The notes under the pieces were generated by a model, which was given only the letters and a program-made list of their open reading frames with translations, made no database searches and was not told the origin of the DNA. Shown piece after piece: positions 30,054-34,754 of a DNA stretch of 34,754 bases. Position numbers and translations under genes: made by a program. The DNA comes from an uncultured Monoglobus sp. Lineage in GTDB: Bacteria; Bacillota; Clostridia; Monoglobales; Monoglobaceae. How positions within the stretch are numbered: the stretch's first letter is position 1; each line of letters begins with the position of its first letter. The stretch spans positions 1 through 34,754 of the forward strand of contig CANQKC010000032.1 in assembly GCA_947624305.1 (NCBI GenBank), in the 5' to 3' direction.

Positions 30054-32687
30054 TCAGCTTAAAGTGTCAAAATTATAGAAATCTTTTAGAAAAAGTTTAA
30101 CTAACTTAACTTCTTCTTTATCAAGCATATTACTATTTATAATATCCTCGTATATAAAACAAATCATCCTATTTATTAGTCTTTTTTTTGATTCGGCACT
30201 AAAATTATTTCTTGATACATCCGTATCATATTGTCCTTTTTTTATATTTAAACACACATTTTCTAAGTTAATTCCACTAATTGTATAGTGTGGAATAGCC
30301 ATTTTGTCATTAATTCGAATTCCTTTTAAATAAAAATCGGCATCAAATTTTTCACTTTGCACTATTCTAAGATAACAGTTAGTATCTGAGAAACCATATA
30401 AATCAATCTTTTTTTTAATTGGCATAATAGGATATTTTTCAAAGTAACCAACATCTGTAACATTATCGCCCTCTCCGCATAAGTAAATATAATTATCAAC
30501 AATATCAATTAATAATTTATCAGTTAATTCTTCCTTGCTAATAACCGAAACCATTCTTACACTGCTGTCATATATTTTTAGAGCTTCAACTATGCCTTTA
30601 TCTTTCACACAATCTATGAATTTATTAAAAGTATCTCTGTTAAAGATGACTGGAATATCATACCATTCTAGCATATTTTCCTTAATAAACTTGTATATAT
30701 ATCCTTCAAGATGGCTTCGGAAATTATTTTTATTAATATCCTTCTTACTTGTTTCTAGTATAGTATAATTCATTATATCAATAACAAAATCTGATATAGC
30801 TAAATCATAAATTGTGTCGTCATCGTTTGCTATTTGCCATAAATTTCTTTCATCTGTTTGAATCTTAGCTTCTAGTATATCAAGGGTTTCTTTAAAAAAC
30901 GATAAGCTGACATAATTTGGATAACATATAATATCTAAAGGATTTACAATATAGACATTTTCGTTATCGGGGAAAAAATCAAAAAAATTAAAACGAACAT
31001 TCGAATTATTGCCTAAATTATATGTAAATTCAATTTGTTCATCATCCTTGTTTTTTATCTTTTCTAGTTTTAATGTGTCTATTTTTTCTACATCCCTTGT
31101 ATCTTGATTTACAAAAAGAAAATCATAATTTTCAATTCTTAAAAGTTTTTTTATATAAGTAATAACACTGTTTTCATTATCAAATATATTAGGAATAATT
31201 TGATTATATTCCATTATAATTTTTGTGCCATGTTCAAAATGTGATTCATTATTTTCTGTATTCAATTTGGTTATATATGGCGAATCTTTGTCAAATGTTA
31301 GATGTATATGTTCCTTATTTTTAAAATGTTTTGTTTCGAGTTCAATTTTTGATGAAAGCATAAAACACGCTAAAAAACCTATACCAAAATGTCCAATCGG
31401 TTGATACTCATAATTGGTTTCATCAAACTCAGCCGAAGTGTAATATGAAGTTCCAACATTAAAAAAATATTTATCTAATATTTCTTCTGTCATGCCAGTT
31501 CCATTATCAACTATCACAAAACGATTTTCTGTTTTACTCAGTATCAACCTTATTTCTGGGTGATATGTAGTATATCCATATTCATTACCGTTTGCTTGAA
31601 TATCGCGCATCAAACATACAGCATCAATTGAATTCTGTATCAATTCACGCAAACCCTCTCTTTTATTGCCATATATTTTTTCTCCCATTAATAACTTTAT
31701 AATCTGATTATATTCCAGTTTAAACGACAATAATGTATTAATAAATCCTTGTGTTTCTATATCTCTATTAATAGGTAATTTAATTTTTAATTGGTATTGC
31801 GACTGGAAATCAGCGCTTGCTACAGTTATTTGTTTTAAATCATTGTCCAGCCAGTCTAAATATTCCATTATCTTTCTAAATATTTCTGGTTCTTTGCATA
31901 TACCTGAAAAAGATATTTCTATGCAATTATCTATATTTTTAACTTTATTGTAATTGGTAATAGGAATATGTTTTTTCCATTCTTTATCACTAATACCTTT
32001 TGGATTTAATATCTTATATAATATATATGGAGCACGACGATCATCTATATCTAAAGCATCTCCTATACGCAATAAAAATGCAATATGCTGAGGATTAATT
32101 ATATCGTCTGCATATTCATAACTTGAAGATATATTTTGAATAATCCATTCAGTACTCTCGGTATGTGATTGACAAATTTTTGCCACTATTTCAGATAAAT
32201 CATATGATAAAGAGCACCCTGCATAAAGAAAACTTTTAATATTAATATTGTTATTTACTTCATAATTTAAAGCTGCGAACACGCGTTTTCCGTGATTTTT
32301 TCTAATAAAATCAGATAAATAGGAGAGTTTTTCTTCGGAAGATAAATTTTGAAACTTTAAATTGGTTTTTTCAAAATTAGAGTACAATATTTCTTTTTCT
32401 TGATTTGAAACAACCATACCAATATCATGTAATAATCCTACAAAAATAATTAAGGCAATATGCAATTCAGAGAAATCTTCTAAACGCCCTTTTATTAAAT
32501 CATTCATATATCCAATTACCCTAACAGAATGACCTATATCATGTAGGGTATAGTTAGGAAACACGCTTGGTATTTCTGATAACATACTTTCACATAAATT
32601 ATACAATTCTATAATTCTACCATAATAAATAGAATTTTTACTCTCTAAATATTTTACAATGTCATATTTAACAAATTCTGTTTTCAT
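30054..32687 (-). CDS. HD-domain plus Hsp90-like ATPase protein, probable defence/conflict ATPase
   Basis: A large, very AT-rich 877-aa gene. Residues about 40-220 form an HD-type phosphohydrolase: TLHDIGHSVRV (H49, H53), GLLHDIGM (H87-D88), NHGKR (H132), CQSHTE (H175) and RIGDALDIDDRRAP (D210). From about 340 follows a GHKL/Bergerat ATPase: GLRELIQNSIDAV (N box, N352), VDNGTGM (394-399) and GHFGIGF (432-438). The C-terminal 350 residues resemble no domain I know. HD fused to an Hsp90-like ATPase is a layout I associate with predicted conflict systems (HD-CE type); immune function here is inferred. GAGG precedes the ATG. An Xre gene lies upstream on the same strand. Confidence 0.8.
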   Translation of the reverse strand: MKTEFVKYDIVKYLESKNSIYYGRIIELYNLCESMLSEIPSVFPNYTLHDIGHSVRVIGYMNDLIKGRLEDFSELHIALIIFVGLLHDIGMVVSNQEKEILYSNFEKTNLKFQNLSSEEKLSYLSDFIRKNHGKRVFAALNYEVNNNINIKSFLYAGCSLSYDLSEIVAKICQSHTESTEWIIQNISSSYEYADDIINPQHIAFLLRIGDALDIDDRRAPYILYKILNPKGISDKEWKKHIPITNYNKVKNIDNCIEISFSGICKEPEIFRKIMEYLDWLDNDLKQITVASADFQSQYQLKIKLPINRDIETQGFINTLLSFKLEYNQIIKLLMGEKIYGNKREGLRELIQNSIDAVCLMRDIQANGNEYGYTTYHPEIRLILSKTENRFVIVDNGTGMTEEILDKYFFNVGTSYYTSAEFDETNYEYQPIGHFGIGFLACFMLSSKIELETKHFKNKEHIHLTFDKDSPYITKLNTENNESHFEHGTKIIMEYNQIIPNIFDNENSVITYIKKLLRIENYDFLFVNQDTRDVEKIDTLKLEKIKNKDDEQIEFTYNLGNNSNVRFNFFDFFPDNENVYIVNPLDIICYPNYVSLSFFKETLDILEAKIQTDERNLWQIANDDDTIYDLAISDFVIDIMNYTILETSKKDINKNNFRSHLEGYIYKFIKENMLEWYDIPVIFNRDTFNKFIDCVKDKGIVEALKIYDSSVRMVSVISKEELTDKLLIDIVDNYIYLCGEGDNVTDVGYFEKYPIMPIKKKIDLYGFSDTNCYLRIVQSEKFDADFYLKGIRINDKMAIPHYTISGINLENVCLNIKKGQYDTDVSRNNFSAESKKRLINRMICFIYEDIINSNMLDKEEVKLVKLFLKDFYNFDTLS

Positions 32688-32836
32688 AATAGTACCTCAT
32701 TTTATGTTTATAGTTTTGTGTGAAAATCAAATAATTTTGCAAAAATATATACCAAGATATTCGTTTATGATTATACATAATAAAGAGTATGTCTATAAAA
32801 ATAGATTTAAACTCTATATAGATATGCTAATATTAT

Positions 32837-33160
32837 TTATCTCATATATCCCAGCATAGCATCCACTACTGCCGTAACTTCTGCGAGGCGTTCAGGTGGC
32901 AAACCTTTTAGCTTTTGCGAAAGTTCGTCCAGCACAATACCTTGTGATGCACCGACGCTATCGGCAAGCAGTGTATCCGCTGTGCAGCCGAGAGCATTTA
33001 TAATATCAACAAAAACCGGCAGACTTGGCAGACGCATACCATTTTCGAGTTGCCTAATATATGTGGTTGACAGATTTGTCATTTCCGCGAGCTGCTCTCC
33101 GGTAATGTGCCTTTCTTTGCGCATTTTTTGAAGACGCTGCCCAAATCTCTTCTTATCCAT
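32837..33160 (-). CDS. Xre-family helix-turn-helix regulator
   Basis: A 107-aa DNA-binding protein. The HTH (about residues 7-62) reads FGQRLQKMRKERHITGEQLAEMTNLSTTYIRQLENG, a classic Cro/CI type; a short helical C-terminal tail follows (ELSQKLKGLPPERLAEVTAVVDAMLGYM). It lies between the HD/ATPase gene (149 bp away, same strand) and a divergent surface-protein gene. Four copies of the octamer ATACAATT in the divergent gap, two overlapping -35 boxes, may be its operators. It may control either neighbour. Base composition is less AT-biased than the HD/ATPase gene. Confidence 0.88.
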   Translation of the reverse strand: MDKKRFGQRLQKMRKERHITGEQLAEMTNLSTTYIRQLENGMRLPSLPVFVDIINALGCTADTLLADSVGASQGIVLDELSQKLKGLPPERLAEVTAVVDAMLGYMR

Positions 33161-33193
33161 ACAGACCTCAATTCATAACAACAGGTTTATTTA

Positions 33194-33222
33194 TATACAA
33201 TTAGTTTAATACAAATACAATT
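33194..33222 (-). promoter_or_regulatory. Putative promoter of the Xre gene
   Basis: Minus strand: -35 TTGTAT and -10 TATATA with a 17-bp spacer. The -35 box is part of one ATACAATT octamer (33215-33222) and the -10 touches another (33195-33202). Confidence 0.5.
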
Positions 33223-33324
33223 GCATTTGAATTAGCTTACAGAATAATAATATACAATTAGCACAAAAATATTTATGGAATTTTGTAGAAAATGTTTTAA
33301 TAAAATAAAATTTATAAATTGTAT
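33195..33324. promoter_or_regulatory. Repeated ATACAATT operator-like octamers
   Basis: Direct copies lie at 33195-33202, 33215-33222 and 33252-33259, and an inverted copy AATTGTAT at 33317-33324. The outer copies overlap promoter elements of the divergent Xre and surface-protein genes. Binding by the adjacent Xre protein is inferred from position; AT-rich sequence makes chance copies possible. Confidence 0.45.
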
Positions 33325-33347
33325 ACTAAAACTTTTTATGATATAAT
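33319..33347 (+). promoter_or_regulatory. Promoter of the surface-protein gene
   Basis: -35 TTGTAT (33319-33324), a 17-bp spacer and extended -10 TGATATAAT (hexamer 33342-33347), about 40 bp before the ATG at 33388. Confidence 0.7.
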
Positions 33348-33387
33348 ATAAGACAACACGGATTTTCTAAGAAAGGATATAATCAAC

Positions 33388-34754
33388 ATGAACAAAAAAA
33401 TTTTATTGACAGGTATATTGCTTTTTAACTTATTGTTGGTTTCGATGTGTCATGCTGTTATCGCTGAAAATAATTATACGGCAGATAATATCATAGCAAC
33501 GGAAACCGATGCAAGTGAGAAAATCACGGCTTTGATTGAAAACGTGCAGGTAGAGTATGATATGCCCGTATTAGATTTGGCAGACAGTGAAGAGAATATT
33601 GTTACGGTTACGTTTGACTTAACCAATACTTCTTCGCGTGCAGAGGAGTTTAATATTTATGCTGCAGTGTACAAACAGGAGGAAACACTTTTTTCCACTG
33701 ATATTGTGAATAAAATACTTCAATCAAATGAGAAACAGCAAATTCTGTTTAAAGTCAAGGTTCCGAATGATGGCAAAGATACATATGGCAAAATTTTTGT
33801 ATGGGATAATAATATGCAGCCCGCAAGCGAATATACGCCGTTTACTGTAGTCGGAAGCAATTCAACATCATACCCTAACGTAACAATTAATGATGATCTG
33901 TCCTTGACGACAAATATGAAATACAATAATCTGACTCTAAATTCCGGATACCTTGATTTGAATGGTCATGATATTACTGTAAGTGGAAACTTGTATTTTA
34001 ATGGCGGCACAATAAACATAAATACCGGAACCTTAACGGTAAACGAGAATATAATCCAATCCGCAGGTTCTATGGTAATTGGAAACGGCAGTTTGATAGC
34101 CAATAAGGATTATAGAATTCAAAAAGAAAAAAAGGAATATGGCGAAATAACGTATGATTATAGTGACGGATATTTAAACATGACACATGAAAACGATAGG
34201 GTTTTAGTCAACGGAGATTTTTTCATGCAGTCTGATAATAGCCATGAAATAAGTTTAACAAATGGAGTTTTAGAATTAAAAGGTAATTTCAGCCAACTGA
34301 ACTATTCTGTTTCAAGCTACCATAATTTTGATGCCACCGGAAATCATAAAGTCGTTTTTTCCGGTGTTGGAAAGCAACATATATATTTTGACGCACCAAA
34401 CACCTCTGGATTCAATGATATAGAGATAAAAAACAACACATATAACAATATTGTTATTGATAATGGAATGAGAGGCTGGCGTCTTCGCGGGAACTTTGTA
34501 TGGAATGGTGACTTGACATTAAATGCGGGAACAATGGATTTAAATGGACACAATCTTTCGGTAAATGGTGTTTTATATCAAAGTGGAGGCACCATAAACA
34601 TAAATACCGGAACCTTGACGGTAAACGAGAATATAATCCAATCCGCAGGTTCTATGGTAATTGGAAACGGCAGTTTAATAGCCAATAAGGATTATAGAAT
34701 TCAAAAAGAAAAAAAGGAATATGGCGAAATAACGTATGATTATAGTGACGGATA
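33388..34754 (+). CDS. Secreted repetitive beta-solenoid surface protein, 5' part
   Basis: Open from ATG 33388 (GAAAGGA upstream) to the window edge: at least 455 residues with no stop. The N-terminus has a signal peptide (MNKKILLTGILLFNLLLVSMCHAVIA). Residues about 27-165 form a beta-rich domain (VTVTFDLTNTSSRAEEFNIYAAVYK). From about 170 come short strand repeats such as LTLNSGYLDLNGHDITVSGNL and GGTININTGTLTVNENI, typical of a right-handed beta-helix adhesin. A 194-residue unit begins again at about residue 400. Probably exported and cell-surface or extracellular; the binding target and any C-terminal anchor are outside the window. No close family is named. Confidence 0.82.
   Translation, partial: MNKKILLTGILLFNLLLVSMCHAVIAENNYTADNIIATETDASEKITALIENVQVEYDMPVLDLADSEENIVTVTFDLTNTSSRAEEFNIYAAVYKQEETLFSTDIVNKILQSNEKQQILFKVKVPNDGKDTYGKIFVWDNNMQPASEYTPFTVVGSNSTSYPNVTINDDLSLTTNMKYNNLTLNSGYLDLNGHDITVSGNLYFNGGTININTGTLTVNENIIQSAGSMVIGNGSLIANKDYRIQKEKKEYGEITYDYSDGYLNMTHENDRVLVNGDFFMQSDNSHEISLTNGVLELKGNFSQLNYSVSSYHNFDATGNHKVVFSGVGKQHIYFDAPNTSGFNDIEIKNNTYNNIVIDNGMRGWRLRGNFVWNGDLTLNAGTMDLNGHNLSVNGVLYQSGGTININTGTLTVNENIIQSAGSMVIGNGSLIANKDYRIQKEKKEYGEITYDYSDG

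Overview
The window looks like a contig from an uncultured Bacillota bacterium of the Clostridia (gut Oscillospirales-like flavour). This is inferred from the gene content: a PyrR-led pyr operon with PyrK/PyrD type 1B, a short-form HisG with HisZ, SLH (S-layer) domains, the dxs-tlyA-nadK-recN neighbourhood, the GGGtGRT/Fe-S scaffold pair, MobL-type mobilisation genes, and palindromic repeats of the CTCTCCCC..GGGGAGAG type. I could not run a taxonomic search.

Layout. Positions 1-18.3 kb are a GC-rich core block read entirely on the minus strand. In transcription order it holds the pyrimidine operon pyrR-pyrB-pyrC-pyrF-pyrK-pyrD with a trailing acetyltransferase; a secreted SLH/metallo-beta-lactamase protein plus DUF3006; a partial histidine cluster (fused hisZ-hisG, hisA, hisIE); a VOC protein; and dxs-tlyA-[repeat/DUF559 cassette]-nadK-recN. 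A divergent promoter region at 18.2-18.47 kb separates pyrR from a plus-strand operon (18470-20184) for an IscU-like scaffold and a GGGtGRT protein, which ends at a strong terminator.

From about 20.24 kb to the end the DNA is accessory and increasingly AT-rich. It starts with att-like direct repeats, a tyrosine integrase, an Xre repressor with a divergent promoter/operator region, a small HTH protein, a DUF3847 protein, a 315-bp array of back-to-back hairpins and a MobL relaxase whose start codon appears to be ATA. Next come about 700 bp of non-coding DNA, a decayed HTH/DNA-methyltransferase gene with an intact consensus promoter, an intact AlbA_2 (Schlafen-like) protein, and two IS256-family elements (one a frameshifted remnant). 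After these are a large HD + Hsp90-like ATPase protein resembling conflict/defence ATPases, an Xre regulator, and the 5' part of a secreted repetitive surface protein that runs off the window.

How the parts work together. The left two thirds is housekeeping metabolism: UMP synthesis, histidine, DXP isoprenoid entry, NAD phosphorylation and recombination repair. The right third is an integrated mobilizable element carrying or adjoining defence-like and surface genes. The best candidates for something undescribed are the hairpin array before mobL, the DUF559 gene bracketed by tandem palindromic repeats that include neighbouring gene ends, the HD/Hsp90-like ATPase, and the HisZ-HisG and SLH-MBL fusions. 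No rRNA, tRNA or CRISPR array was recognised.
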